From Phycomyces blakesleeanus NRRL 1555(-) (Eukaryota; Mucoromycota; Mucoromycetes; Mucorales; Phycomycetaceae), in contig NW_017265136.1 in assembly GCF_001638985.1 (NCBI RefSeq), forward strand, positions 1 to 64,000: 64,000 bases of DNA. The letters run 5' to 3'. Of this stretch, positions 45,545 to 58,900 are shown piece by piece. Positions within the stretch are counted from its first letter, which is position 1; the number at the start of each line of letters is the position of its first letter. The notes below the pieces were generated by a model. That model was not told the origin of the DNA. It was given only the letters and a program-made list of their open reading frames with translations, and did not search any database. Made by a program: the position numbers and the translations under genes.

Positions 45545-45903
45545 TCATCTCTTTTCAACTGTCAAGTCTTTCTGGCAAATTGCAGGGCATCTTTGGAACT
45601 CAGTTATTTTGCGAATTTTTTAGTGCTCAAAAACACCTGGGAGCGTAGCAATTTCGTGAGACTAGCAGTTCTCGTACACAAAAAAAAATGCGGTGGTGTT
45701 TCAATATTTTGTTTCTCCTAATGTCGTATAATAAAAAAAACAAAATTTTATCACTTCGGATTAAGAAGCTTACTTTAGAAAAAATCTTACTAAACTGTCT
45801 ATTTTTTGTATGCTACAAATAAAGTAGCAAAAGTAGCAAAAAAAGGTCGGAAAGTGAAAATTAAATATTTGGATTTCACATATAATATTGCACTTTGGTG
45901 TGT
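45545..45903. repeat. Direct repeat copy 2 (about 350 bp)
   Basis: Partner of 44300-44643, about 1.25 kb away. It carries a 9-bp local duplication (agtagcaaa) absent from copy 1. Confidence 0.85.
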
Positions 45904-47890
45904 GTGTTTTTCTTAAAAAAAAATAACTAAATCTTTTTAACTTTGTTTTGTACTATCTATAATGTAGCGGTTTAATATTTTTTTTTAATAAAATTGACTA
46001 TTTGACAATATGTGCGTTATTTTTTATTTTTATTTTATATAAATTATATTAATATCGATCATTTTGAACCTAGATCTGTAACTAGTTTGTGCGTGTGTGG
46101 GTGTGTGTTTTTTTTTCTACAACTATGCCTGGAAGACTATCATCACACCAACCAAAGCTTACAAGCCAATATTGAGATATAACCTGTATCCTATAGTTTT
46201 TTGAATCGTCTTTTAAAGCGTTTCTTGTCTTATAAGTGATATCTATATATATATTAGTGTTGGAATTCAATAGATTGTTCTAAAGCCTGGTTATTTTAGT
46301 GGTCAATAGAAATGAGCCTCAGGATTTATTTATTTAATGTAGTTCAATGATGTGATAATTTAGTATTTATCTAATAATAATAATAATTTCAAGGAAAGTG
46401 GACCAGTAGCTTTTTAGCTCAATTTTTTTGTTTTGTTTTTACGGATTACAATCCTCACCATTACTTAAAACCCATTGACTTTGAGAAATCACAGCATAAA
46501 ATTCAAAGAAAAAAAAAGATTCAATTAATTTTTTTTATATATTGGGCAAATTGTGGAACGACAAATTCGATCAAATTACAACTGTAGTTTTTTTTTCTTT
46601 AAAAGTTACAAGTCAAAAGGATGACAGTAGACTTTCCTATTAATGTATCATATTGGCTTTTTATTTTAATAGTCTTTAATCAGAATGAGAGATAGATGAC
46701 AAGATTACGACACACGCTTTTATGTATATAAAAAGGTCTGATTCATATTGCAGTCTTAATAAATGTTGGCTTATAATCTTACTCACAATATCAGAAGGAA
46801 AGAAAGTCAATCCGGAGGGTTTATCATTAAGGCCTCATTTCACACTGAATTTGATCTGGTCAGGATTATTGTTCCAAATGCACAATTCCATCACCAACCC
46901 CAAATTAATTTCCCTTTTATCCTCTCGCCCAACAAAGAGGAAAAACCAAAAATTTTCTGTTACAGCATATGGTTTGATTTAGTCTGTAACAATTAACAGT
47001 TTTCTGAGCCTATGATTGAGATCAAGTGTGTATGTAATGTAATGTATATGTACCCCATATTATGTCATTTATAGCCTGACCATTGACAGTACAAGAGGCA
47101 AATATCTCATTGTAGACTGTTTGTGGTTTGAATAACCAATTGGTAACAATCCAACAGAGATGTAGGTGTTATCAATTCTATTTGCGCACAGTAAATAATA
47201 CTTACTACACCGCTTAGTATAGCTTAGTCCAACCGCATCAAAGTTTTTACGCAAAGATTATCCATGGTAAATCATGTTCATTTTCCTGTTAAAAAACAAA
47301 TGAAAATTATCCGGAATACTACGGATTTTTCAGATCCTATGTTTATATAGATATATTGTCACTGTGGCTCTCTTTTTGATTTAATTCTTTTTTTGTTGTT
47401 GTTGTATTCTGGGATTTAAACTTGTCACAGCTAAAAAGTACTCTATACACTGCCTGGAATCAAATGAATGTCTATTGGCTTCTTTGAAGTTCCAGAAATA
47501 CTTCTTTGCTTTTTTGGTTTTCATTAATATTCTTGTACTCCCATCTTTCTTCTTCTTCTTTTTCTTCTTCTTCTTATTCTTCTTCTTGCTCCGGTGCTAT
47601 AAAAATCAAAATGAAAAGGAAAACATTGTGTCACCATTCCAAGCTCTCTTCCTTTTTTTTTTGGGTGAGGTTGTACTTCAGGTACAAATATCCAAAAGAA
47701 AAAAATATATTTATATAATCACACTCTAGACAAGCTTCTTCTTTTTTTCTTTAGGAAACTAGAATGGTATTTACGCTTAATCGCAAACGCAACTATTTAT
47801 TCCTTATTTTCTCTCCATTTATTTATTACACAATATGTATCTTTGTAATCTTTAACTTGATCAACCGCCGAGAAATTTTATATACAATGT

Positions 47891-47923
<33 letters not shown>

Positions 47924-48566
47924 TGTGTGTGTGTGTGAGAGAGTACAAGATCAGATGTACTTGAGGTGTTGTAATTCCAATTTCTAATATTGTAATTTTC
48001 AAAGGCTGAGCAAGGCCTATTAGCCAAAAATAAAATAATAATTAATAGATAACTTATTATTATTTTATTCGTTCAGCTTATAAATGACTTTAATAATTTA
48101 TTAAACTATTTTATTATTATTTGAGTTTAAACAACTATATAGAATAATATTAATATCAATATTAATATTATTAATAATAATAGATTCCACCTTTTGTTAT
48201 CAGTCTGTAAGGTTACATGTCCACAAAGGTGCTATAAGAGAGTAAAGGACTCTATTACCTTGACACCTTTAAAACTAAAGACGTCTTGTTCTCTGTGACG
48301 CAAGTAAGGTATATATATATACACAAATTAATACCCAAAATTACAGTTATTTTTATTTTGACTCTAAAAAAAAAGGTAAAATAGCATACTAACTATTACT
48401 ACACACATAAACACTATATACACTATACACACACACACACACAGAATCAACACAAGCAACACAAGCAACACAAGCAACACACACACAAAACTTTATTCAT
48501 TTCTCCTTTTTGTTCAATATTATTTTTATTTTTTATTTTTTTTTATTTTTTTTTTGTTTCCTTTCC

Positions 48567-48614
<48 letters not shown>

Positions 48615-48712
48615 TTCTTTTTTATTCTTTCTTTGCTTTGCTTTGCTTTGCTTCTTCTTCTTCTTCTTCTTTCACCTATTTATTACTTAATCAATCTTCA
48701 TTTCCATCTCGC

Positions 48713-49155
48713 ATGTTATCTACATTAGAAGCCAAGGTGGTCATCCTAGGGAGCCAAGGTAAATCACACTTAAATGATGATTCTACTGAATCTGTCCGAC
48801 ACAACAAATTTCCCTTCTTTTTTTTTGTTTTTTAACAAACAGAAAAAATGTTTGCTGTTCCTTTATATATGTATTTGGTTTGTAGGTGTCGGTAAAACCT
48901 CGCTAGTAACGCGGTATATCAGCAAGACGTTTTCACCCAACTCGACTTCAACTATCGGAGCGTCTTTTATGACCAAGAAGCTGTAAGCCAATACAACAAA
49001 GGCTTGAGAGTTCTCCAAGCTCACCCTTGGCTATGCAGGACAGTTGATAACTGCAAGGTGCGGCTTCAGATCTGGGACACAGCTGGCCAAGGTAAAATGC
49101 CATTTTCAGTCTACAGCTTGACTGAATCTAAAAAAAATAAATATATATAAAATAA

Positions 49156-49188
<33 letters not shown>

Positions 49189-49211
49189 ATATATGTGTAT
49201 ATGTATGTATG

Positions 49212-49242
<31 letters not shown>

Positions 49243-50205
49243 CTGTGTCTGTATGTGCCTGTTCCTGCTCCTGTTCCTGTGCCTGTTCCACTATCTTTAT
49301 CTGCCGTGTTCCTGTGTTTTTGTGTGTATGTATGTGTGTGGGTGTGTGGGTGTATGATTTTGTAGAGCGCTTTCGTGCGATGGCTCCTATGTACTATCGA
49401 GGTGCTCAAGCAGCATTGTTGGTTTACGATATCACGTCACACGAGAGTTTTAGAGAAATGCACTCTTGGATAGAAGGTGTGTAAAAAAATAGAGAAAAAG
49501 AGAAAGGAAGAGAGAGAAAGAGAGAAAAGAGGTCCTATTGAGTAATAGGAAGAAGAAGCAACGATGATCAAAGTACTCACAAACCAGAGAACAATCCACC
49601 AATCAACCAACCAATATGAATACTACAACTACACCTACACCCACGCCCACGCCCACGCCCACACCAACAATTACAATCACAATTCCAACGGCCAAAGAAC
49701 TCAAGCGTAACATGAATGAAGAACTGGTGATTGTGGTAGTGGCAAACAAGTTGGATATGGCAGCGACACGTCGAGAGGTCCAACTGGAGGATGCACGGGA
49801 ATATGTCACGCGTGTCCTTGGACCTGATACTCCGCTCTATGAAGTGTCGGCGAAAGAAGACGATGGTGTGTAAAGAAAGCAGTTGTGGTGGTATCATATC
49901 ATATCATATCATATAATATCATAGAAGAAGAAGAAGTGTCAAAATAGACTGACTAACTCATTGACTGGCTGGCTGGCTAAATAACAATCAAACAATATAC
50001 GTATATCTATGACTGTCGACCAATTTATTTTCTATTGTTTTCTCTCTCTCTTTGTATAGGTACAATTGAGGATATCTTTTTGCACATAACTCGAGTTCTT
50101 GTTGACCGTAAACAGTATCTTCCTCGAGACAGAAGGATGCAGCCGTCAAAGACATTGGTAGATGAGCCACCTGCACAACAAACCTCTTGTTGTGGAATTG
50201 TTTAA
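48713..50205 (+). CDS. Rab-family small GTPase (Rab5/21/22-like)
   Basis: Vesicle-trafficking GTPase, probably endosomal. Exons: 48713-48758, 48886-48982, 49039-49091, 49366-49476, 49698-49865, 50060-50205; 206 residues, in frame. The P-loop GSQGVGKTS is split by the first intron. Switch I contains STIGASF, as in Rab5/21/22. G3 is WDTAGQERFRAM, G4 is NKLD and G5 is SAK. The C-terminus SCCGIV carries two cysteines for geranylgeranylation. The introns hold AT, GT and CCCACG microsatellites; the intron before exon 5 ends in CCAAAG without an obvious pyrimidine tract. The ATG follows a long CT-rich leader. The Rab subclass is inference from switch I and the P-loop. Confidence 0.92.
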
Positions 50206-53200
50206 TGCGAAGAAGAAAACAAAAAAAAAGGAAAACAAAAAGAAATCAAAAAAAAAACAAGCGTAAAATACTCCTCCCTCCTCCTCCTCACCTTCTTCTC
50301 ATCTTCTTCTCATCTTCTTCTTTTATTTTATATATATATCTACATATATATCTATCTATCTACCTATCTACCTATCTATCTATCTATCCCACCTCTTACA
50401 CGTACATGATCACCCACGCAAACCCACAAGTTTTTATTTCTTTTACCTTACCAAACCAACCCAACCACCCAACCTACCCACCAACTATCACCAACTATCA
50501 CAAAATAATAATAACGAACAGGAAACTGAGGAAGAATTTACAATTTCATATAAAAGCAGAAGGAATATAGGATACAAATTTATAAACCAAAATCATAATA
50601 ATAATAATAATATCATTAGAGTAAATATATTTATATATATCTATATATTATATACTACATAGGTAAACGTGATGATATTAACGCAGCATTATATACATAA
50701 GCATATATTGAAACAATGATCATCGGTGCACAGACAAGTCAATAGAAGAAAGAAAAAAGGATTTGCACAGGACACCATCATCACGATCGTCATTTACTGT
50801 CTATGATCTCATGTAATCCCCTCACATAATACCTCATCAGAAATCCCAAGGAAATTACATGACATCAAAATTAAACACTTCGGGACATTCAATTACCTCA
50901 AATAATCACAAAGCACACACACACACATATATATATATATACACTCAGCCAAACCAATTTTTGGTTCTATATAAAACATTAATCTTGCCTGAGGAAGAAA
51001 GCTTAAGAGCATTTATATATATATATGAACCATTTCTGTAGTTTCTGACTATGGTTGAATTTACAGCTCCTAGAGTTTCAATCTTTCTAGATTTGGTCCT
51101 TGGTACTATCTAGACTTGCTTTAATTGAAGAAGAAGAAGAATAATAATAATAAAAAAAGAGAATGGTAATGTTCTGGAATCATTATGGTTTTTATCAAAT
51201 GGAGATCATCCCACTTATAATCTATAAAACACAAAAAAATCACATTTGATGTACTTGTATTTCATATCCTCATAACTCCTTACAAGAAACCAAAAGACAA
51301 AACAAAAACTGCTCCAAGCCCAAGCCCAAAATCAAAAGCATCTTTGTTTGTGTGTGTGTGTATGTGTGTGTGTGTTTTCTTGGTTAGTCCCGAGAAAAAT
51401 ACGCCAAAGCTTGTTTTAAATAAGAGAAGATCCCGAGGTCACCTTTTCTTTGACTCGTACAGTCTTCTTTTGATCCTTTTTTTTTTTTACGCCATCAAAA
51501 CGCATATTTGACATTTGTACGGGCCAATTATTATATAAAGAATAATAATATCTTTGATCCGCTTGCCCACTACTTATTTTGGATTAGTTTCTATATTATC
51601 ACAGTCAATTTTAAGAAGAAGAAAAAAATCACGGCTCTAGGATATGTACTAACTTGGAGCTTAATAGACTCTGGATATGTACTAACTTGGAGCTTAATAG
51701 ACTCTGGATATTCGATATGTTTTATTGTATCTTGCTGTTTCTTGACTACAATCAGTTGCTGGACTTATTCATACGCTTATCTGAAGCTTATTATTATTAT
51801 GTAATTCTCAGCAAGTACTGGTATTATTATTTTTTGGGATAATGGTCTTAGGTCAGGGCTTTTGCATGTGCTCAATTACACTGTTGGATTAACAAAAAGG
51901 CTTTATATATAACTTTATTTAATTTTAATTTTATATCGCTACTTATGATAATTAATGATTTATACAACCTAGAAAATGTGCTTAAAAGACTCTCTTTTTT
52001 TTAAAAAAAAAAACATCAAGTCAAGCAAGGTGTAATATAAAGGCACATATATAGATAGATGATACACTTTGATAAATGAGCAATCTTCTATATTACCTCT
52101 TTGCTATCTATTTCGAGATAAGGACATTGGAAGGTTAGGGTATGTAGAAGAAGAGGTAGACAAGACACATTTCATAGTATTATCATGTGAATTCTTACAC
52201 ATCACAAGTATAGTTCTTGTACCAAAGTACTATTGAAATAAAGAGAGAGAAAGAGATATCAAATGACTATGTACTTGAATAAGAAGTTCTTAACCCCAAA
52301 AAAATTGATCTTTTTCTTCAATAAGTTTTCACGCTGCTTGAAAAAAGAAGAAACTCTTGTCTTACTCTAAACATTAATCAGTCCTTTTTTTAAAAAAAAA
52401 ATTAGAATTTTGTCATGGTAATGCACCATACCTTTTTATTTCGATATTTTTATAACCATGGTATTACTCACTATTGCCATGGTGACTGATATTTTGTTAG
52501 TACTGTTGTGTGCCATTTATACAAGGACAAGTATAAATACAAATATAAATTAATGATATATAATACTATTGTTTCTTTGGAAATACTAATAATACTAAAC
52601 CTCCTTTTGTTATCAAAAGAAGTTTAATAGCCACTTGGCTGCAATAACCCATACCATATCTACCAGCCAAGGACTTTATTCAATCCAAAAATTGATGATC
52701 ATGAAGAAGAAGAAGAAGAAGAAGAAGAGAAAAAAAGGCCAAAAAATTGGTTATTATTTTGTTCATAGATATATTGCTTTTTAGAATTGCACCTGCTCTT
52801 TCTCTTTCCTTAATACCATCATCGCAGTTTAGTATAAATCATACAATTTAAATAGCAATATATACAAGTTTATTAATTGAGAGTCATTAAGCTTTCCGAA
52901 TATAAAATAAGTCAAAATAATAATAATAATAATAATAAAATAAATAAATTTTACATTGATGGCACATAAAATATTCTTGGCTAAAATATGTATACAGTAG
53001 TGCTAGTTTAATTAACCTTGATCTGTCCATATCAGTGTAATCAATTGAAACCTGTTATTTCTTGTACAAAAAAAATATTATTATTTTATTTTGGTCGTAA
53101 TTTTGAGGTACAAGAAGTAACTTAAAGATGTATAGACCACAAATGATTTATATAGATTAGTAGTGGGATATTTTACAGGAACGAGAAAGAGAGAAAGAGA

Positions 53201-54051
53201 TTTGAGATCGGTTATTAGAAATATAAATGTTATTTTTTTTTATTCGTACCACATTGTCCTACACTTCTTTATTTTCTCAGCGTACCTTTTATTTCCTATT
53301 TATTTATTTTTATTAAAGTATTCTATTAGCGCACTTTACCATTATAAGTGAAGAATTATGATGAGAAATCTTCACTACTATTAGTTTGCTGGAACGGACT
53401 AAAAAGAGCCGATATTTTGCTATAGAGTCAGGCAACGCAGATCCTTTTCTCCCTCTCTGTACCTTGTACTTGCTTTAAGCTTATAAGAAAAACTAATACA
53501 CCTTCTTGTCAATATTTGATGTCCATTGAAACTTCAAATCTTAATAGATATTTTTATTTTATTTTCTGAGGTTTTTCAGTAAGTAACAAAAAGCCAGGCG
53601 TATAAAAGGTACATTTTATAGCACTTTATGCTTCTTATTTTGCTGTAAACGATAGAAGAATATAAAAGAAAAAGCTCTGGTCACAGAGAATTAAGGTACT
53701 AAAATTAGAAGGTTAAAAATTGCCAAATCATTTTAACAAAGGGGAGTAAGAAGATCGATAAATGTCGCACAAGTAACGCGCAATTACAAAAAATAAAATA
53801 ATAATAAAAAAAAATCACAGTTATTTCGCCGCCTCAGCCAACGAACCTTTCTTCTTTCTCCTTGCCCTCTCATCTCCTCCTTCCTTTTTGTCCGTCCTAG
53901 TGTACAACACTTTCAACCCCTCTCCTTACCTTCCTCTCTCTCTCTCTCTCTCTTTTCCACTCTTTCTACCCTCTCTCCATCTATCCCGTTCCTTATCTTC
54001 TTTCCCACCATACCACACCATTCCTTTTCCTATTTCTTTAATGCGTTTTTG
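50206..54051. other. Intergenic 3.8-kb AT-rich interval
   Basis: No gene recognised. It holds many short microsatellites, a 33-bp tandem duplication (51640-51705), T-run/A-run junctions (about 52000 and 52386) and, at the 3' end, a 150-nt CT-rich leader (about 53855-54035) before the surface-sensor gene. Confidence 0.55.
51640..51705. repeat. Perfect 33-bp tandem duplication
   Basis: Two identical 33-bp units (ggatatgtactaacttggag followed by cttaatagactct) lie head to tail and are followed by a few bases of a third. Non-coding. Confidence 0.95.
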
Positions 54052-54052
54052 A
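54041..54052 (+). promoter_or_regulatory. Three-codon upstream ORF overlapping the main start (TGATG)
   Basis: ATG CGT TTT TGA at 54041-54052 ends so that its stop overlaps the ATG of the surface-sensor gene at 54052. It lies in the same pyrimidine-rich leader. It could modulate initiation by termination-reinitiation, or be bypassed by leaky scanning. Confidence 0.45.
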
Positions 54053-55913
54053 TGCAACTCGCAAGCCAATACTTCTTCTTTCTCATTGTATTCCTTGCTC
54101 GGCTTGTCCTTGGTTCTGGTAATTGAAAAACGTTACCAATTATATACATAGTCTTGATGATCTATTAAGCTTTTATATTTATTGATTATTGATTATTATT
54201 GTTGTTGATTTTTGCCTATTGTTTATCAATTATAGAAATTCCTTCGAACAAATATAATGAGACACTGTCCCATAGTAAGAAAACCAAATTCTTGTTATAT
54301 CTTAATAATATGTTGATTATCTTTTGCTTTCAATATCCTAATCTTTCAATCCATCAGACTATCACCAAAACCAAAACCAAAACCACACCCACACCCACAC
54401 CCACACCCATAATCATACTCTCCAACGCACGAAAAGTAGCACAAATAGCGCCCACGGCACAATAACTTCTGCGAGTGCTTCGGCTACTCGCATTGGTAAT
54501 TCAGTGTCCCAGATATGGTGCAGTACAAAAACTTACAACGCGACATCCTACAGAAACCACACCATTTACTCAGTTTACCCCACCACTGCTGTTAGATGCA
54601 CACCGACCGTAGTTTGGATCCCTGCCAAGGCAACCTCGACCCTTCTTGTCCCCAGCAGCACGACCACCATTAAATCTGTCATCCCAACCGCCACAACAAC
54701 TGTCCGCCCCAACCACCAACAAACCCGCTCCACCACTCGTTCCACCACTCGTAAACACACTAAATCCAAATCGACCTCTAAATCCACATCTAAATCTAGA
54801 TCTAGATCTACGCACAGATCTTCAGGCCATAAAACTTGGACCTCTAAACACACTAGTTCTTCGACAACTCAATCGAGCGTAGTAATAGTAGGAGGAGGAG
54901 CAAAACACACGTCTTCGTCAACGCCCAACAGACACTCCTCTGCGCATCACAACAGCTCTTCAGTCAGACACGATTCTACAAAAACGACCCACACCACCAC
55001 TACCACTACTACTACTACTACTACTACAAGTAGGACATTGAGCCCCACTGCTGCAGTCTCCTCCAGCGCTGTAAGCCCTGGCGGTAGTATGGCGGTTTCT
55101 CCCGACAACAACAATAGCGACAGTAACAGTTCTGTTGACCAGTCTACCGAAAGTACTGATAATCAGTCTACTGGCAGTGCTGATACGCAATCCACCGATG
55201 AAGCCACCAATGAAGCCACCACTGACACTGACAACAACAATGATGATGATAGATTCTCTACTAATGATGACACAGACGAGTCAGGTTCACCTAATGAAGA
55301 TGATGGATCAAACGATGATTCTTCGACCCCTGGTGCTGATGCCGGCTCTGCTGCTGCTGCCGTGCCAGACCCTAATGCAAGCAGTTCGGGTAGCAGTGTC
55401 TCGGAGTCTAATCCAGTTAACGGAAGCGTGACCAATAAATCGCTTGGACTTGGACTTGGACTCGGCATCGGAGGCATTGCTGCGATTGGTCTTGCTGGCC
55501 TATTGGTCCACAATCGGCGCCGCAAGGAAGCGTACCGGTCGACTGGCGGAAGCAGTATGATTGACGACGATCCGAATGCCAGGACACGCTGGAGAACCCA
55601 GAGCTTCATGGGTGCAGTTGCGGCTGCAGTAGCCCGCCTTCCTCGTTCCCCATCCACACGTAGCAATGCCTCGAGCGCGTCTCGAGTTCAATCCGGACAG
55701 GCGGTCGGAGCAGGCGCAGGCGCAGTTGAATATGATCATCGATATATGTCGGGTGAATCGACTGGATCGCCACCCTCCCTGACACGCATAGAAGGAGGGG
55801 CAGGAGGAACATCACCATTTGGAGTAGGAGTAGGAGTAGGAGGAGGGGAGCGAGGGGGGGCTGGAGGGTCCCAGAATGCGCGTGGAATGCAGTCTATTGA
55901 TTTGCGTTACTGA
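54052..55913 (+). CDS. Ser/Thr-rich single-pass surface protein, wall-stress-sensor-like
   Basis: Exons: 54052-54118, 54236-54274, 54358-55913; 553 residues, in frame. Residues 1-21 are a signal peptide (MQLASQYFFFLIVFLARLVL). After a HT/NQ-rich stretch comes a short segment with two cysteines (WCSTKTYNATSY ... VRCTPTVVW), then a long Ser/Thr-rich ectodomain with Thr runs and N-glycosylation sites, suited to heavy O-mannosylation. One transmembrane helix at about 398-420 (LGLGLGLGIGGIAAIGLAGL) is followed by NRRRKE and a cytosolic tail of about 130 residues rich in Ser, Gly and Arg. The architecture is that of Mid2/Wsc/Axl2-type fungal surface proteins; no family-specific domain is visible, so the role in wall sensing is inference. 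Confidence 0.8.
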
Positions 55914-58900
55914 GAAAAAAAAAAGAAGCCTCTAAACCAAACCAGAAAATAAAAAAAATAAAAACAAAGTCTGTGTGTAATGCTTGGACAAATATTATTA
56001 TCAATATATTTATTATTTTGTACTAATAAAAATAAAACAATTTACAGCAATTACAACTTTGTGTTAGTATTGATATATATTTTGGTATACTTTCTTTCCA
56101 TTTTTAGTAAAAGAAGTATATATATACATTTTGTTCTATTTTTATTTATAAAATATACAGAAGAAGTGTATATTATCCTGCTTTAAAGAAGAAGAAGAAG
56201 AAAATGTCATTTTTACTATGAATATTACGAATAATAAAATATAAGCATATTCAAGTGGGCTTATAATATATATATATATATATATAATAAAATAAGATAA
56301 AAGAAAAGTTGGTTTTTCAAACAAAAAAAATGGGAGTCTAGAAACATATGAAAAATAAATAAATAAATAAATAAATAAATAGAGAATTGAATTTTTGTGA
56401 AATGTACATTTAACTTATTAGCAGAAAACCATTCGATTTTCTGTCTAATTTGACTGGGCCACGTGCAATAGTGTCTATATATTGAATAGCCTTGAAACTT
56501 GAAAGGTATCATTCTAAAGACCTTGAGAAAAATACACAAATAAATTCTTAGATAGTTAAATAGATACCAAAACAAATATTATACAATCAACAGTAGAAAT
56601 GATCATTATAATAGAGATATGGATATATCTAGTGCAGAGCGAAATTATTAAGTTTGACCATCACAATATAACTAATGACCAACTTGCCTAGTCATAAAAA
56701 AAAAACCGAAATTTCAAAAGATACAAGACATATATATATATATATATATATATATGATCTAAGCTTCTTTTATGAAGTTACAATAATATTGTAATAATCA
56801 ACTTCAACAACCGAAGATTTGTAATAAGGCTTGTAACCAATTCTATATGTTGTCTGTGTTTTGTGTATGAGTGTATGGGTATATGGGTATATGGGTGCAC
56901 ATACCCATAAGTGCAGTTTCTCTAAAAGTGTACAATAATCTAGCTGGAAATAATCGCTTCCTTTTGTCTTATACTTAATAATATTAGCTTGGTTAAAAAT
57001 CTATGTAAAGTATGTTTTAGCTATTACTAATGGTTGCTTTTGTTGAGTTATATTACTCGGACCAAAAAAAAAGTTGAGAGACAAAGCCACAAGTATTTAC
57101 AATTAAAGATATACTCTACAAAGTAAACCTTGTTTAATTATTGTGTTGTTTGGCCAAAAGATGTGCAAATGCAATTGACCATGATAAAGTCAGAAACCAA
57201 AGCAATCTTTGATTAATTATTTTCAACATGGACATACAAGTGAAGTGAGAGATATAGCTGTTTTTATATCAGTAAAGAAAAACTTCTTGTATAGATTACA
57301 TGTTATTTGGTTAACAAAATAAAAATAAAATGGGTGCCCGAGTTATACCAGTGGTTATCTTGTTACCTCGCAACATATTTCTTGCTTAAAGAATACTTTT
57401 GAACAAAACAAAAAAGAAGAAAGAAAAGACAAATACTCGGGCTAATTGAGCCAGTCAATGTCTTGAAAAAAGCTTGTATTGAAGTTTTTCGCTTTACAGC
57501 TTTAATTGTACTGTTGAGATTATCTTTAAGACCTAGAGTATTTGGATACATATGTTGTGTTATTCAACAAACATACCCGCACATTTGTATAGTACAGTTT
57601 AATAAATAACCTTATTTAGCTTTAGATTTTTTATGAAATGGGTAGACAATGAAACCAGGCAATACCAGGCAATATATTTTTTTAAAAAAAAAGCTTCTTT
57701 TGTATGTGTTTGTTTGTTTGTTTGTTGTAGCCAGCCAGTATGAGACCAGCCAAACATCAAAGTGACCGATGCTGAGAATGGTACGAATCATAAAGTTTCT
57801 GTATACCCACTTGGCTGAGCTTTATTTCTGAGCCACCTTTAAAATCTCCAAAAGTAATTCTTCTGGTAATGGCGTACGTTTATCCTTAGATAGTAATGAA
57901 TAAGAGTATATCAAAAGAATCAGAAAACACTTATTTATCTTCAAAAAACCTCAGCAGAGTTTTCTATTTATTGTGATCATTCGAGAGTAATACATTGAGG
58001 TATCCAACTAGCATATTCAACAGCAACAAATTCTATGAAAATCCTCTAGCACATTTAAAATAACCTTACTGTTCACTAACGCATTTTTCAGAATTAATTA
58101 TTATATATACTATGAAAAGAAGCAAGGTTAAACATAAAATCTATAGTAAAATCTCAAATAAATAATTCTTTTACAAGGTGGTTATGTTATGAATATCCTT
58201 CACATGTCATATTTCATTTTCTTGGTAGCGAATGCATTTTTTAAAGAAATTAATGTCAATAAACAATGTCAGTTTTTGGCTGTACTTTTTTTGTATTGTT
58301 TATTGAAAGAAATGTCCACCCGAATTTTTGTTCGTACTGAATTGAATTGAATTGTTTGTGAACCAGTGGCGGGAGGACCAAGTAGTACAATTTGAGTCTA
58401 AAAGTTGCGTTGATGACCGAACATCCGTGCGCTGCATCTTGGAGTCTCTTGTCAAAACCATATATTCGATAGCCAATACAAGATATCAACCTGTTTTTCT
58501 ACAGCATAGATACTCATATAATACAAGATGCTTCATATGCCGTAATCAATTTACTCTACTTGGTCTATTTATAAAAAAAATCTATGATATGTATGATACC
58601 AGAGTTTACTCTTTACACATTTGAACACACAGCACACGTACTATTTATAGGGAGTACATGATATATATAAAGAAATTGTAAACCTTGAGGAGTATCTCAA
58701 AGTTTTCGGATAATTTATTATCTTAAAAGAAAGCCCTCTGAATTCAATCTATGCTTTATTGATTACTCTCTACCTCTACAACTGTATTTGTCTATCCCTC
58801 ATTGAATTATAAGCTTTAAATTATCTATTCTTTGAATTCTTGAGCCTTTCTACACCAAATCTATATTCTTAAGAGTCCAACAGAGTATTTATATATTTAA

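Larger units (their letters stand above)
40802..48712. other. Gene-free, repeat-rich 7.9-kb block
   Basis: No gene is supported. It contains a partial MITE (41631-41725), a long-arm foldback element (43583-44288), a MITE (45021-45238) and a pair of direct repeats (44300-44643, 45545-45903). Short frames at 41877-42011 and 42022-42243 (plus) and 46763-46996 (plus) have no recognisable motif. The final 200 bp before 48713 is a CA-rich then CT-rich tract that is probably the Rab gene 5' region. Confidence 0.55.

Noticed and set aside
49106..49409. Minus-strand frames rich in YIYIYI and THTHT
   Set aside because: Translations of AT and GT microsatellites in a Rab intron.
54570..55666. Several minus-strand frames across the surface-sensor gene
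   Set aside because: Shadows of a Ser/Thr-rich coding exon with balanced GC; the plus frame has signal peptide, TM helix and consistent splicing.
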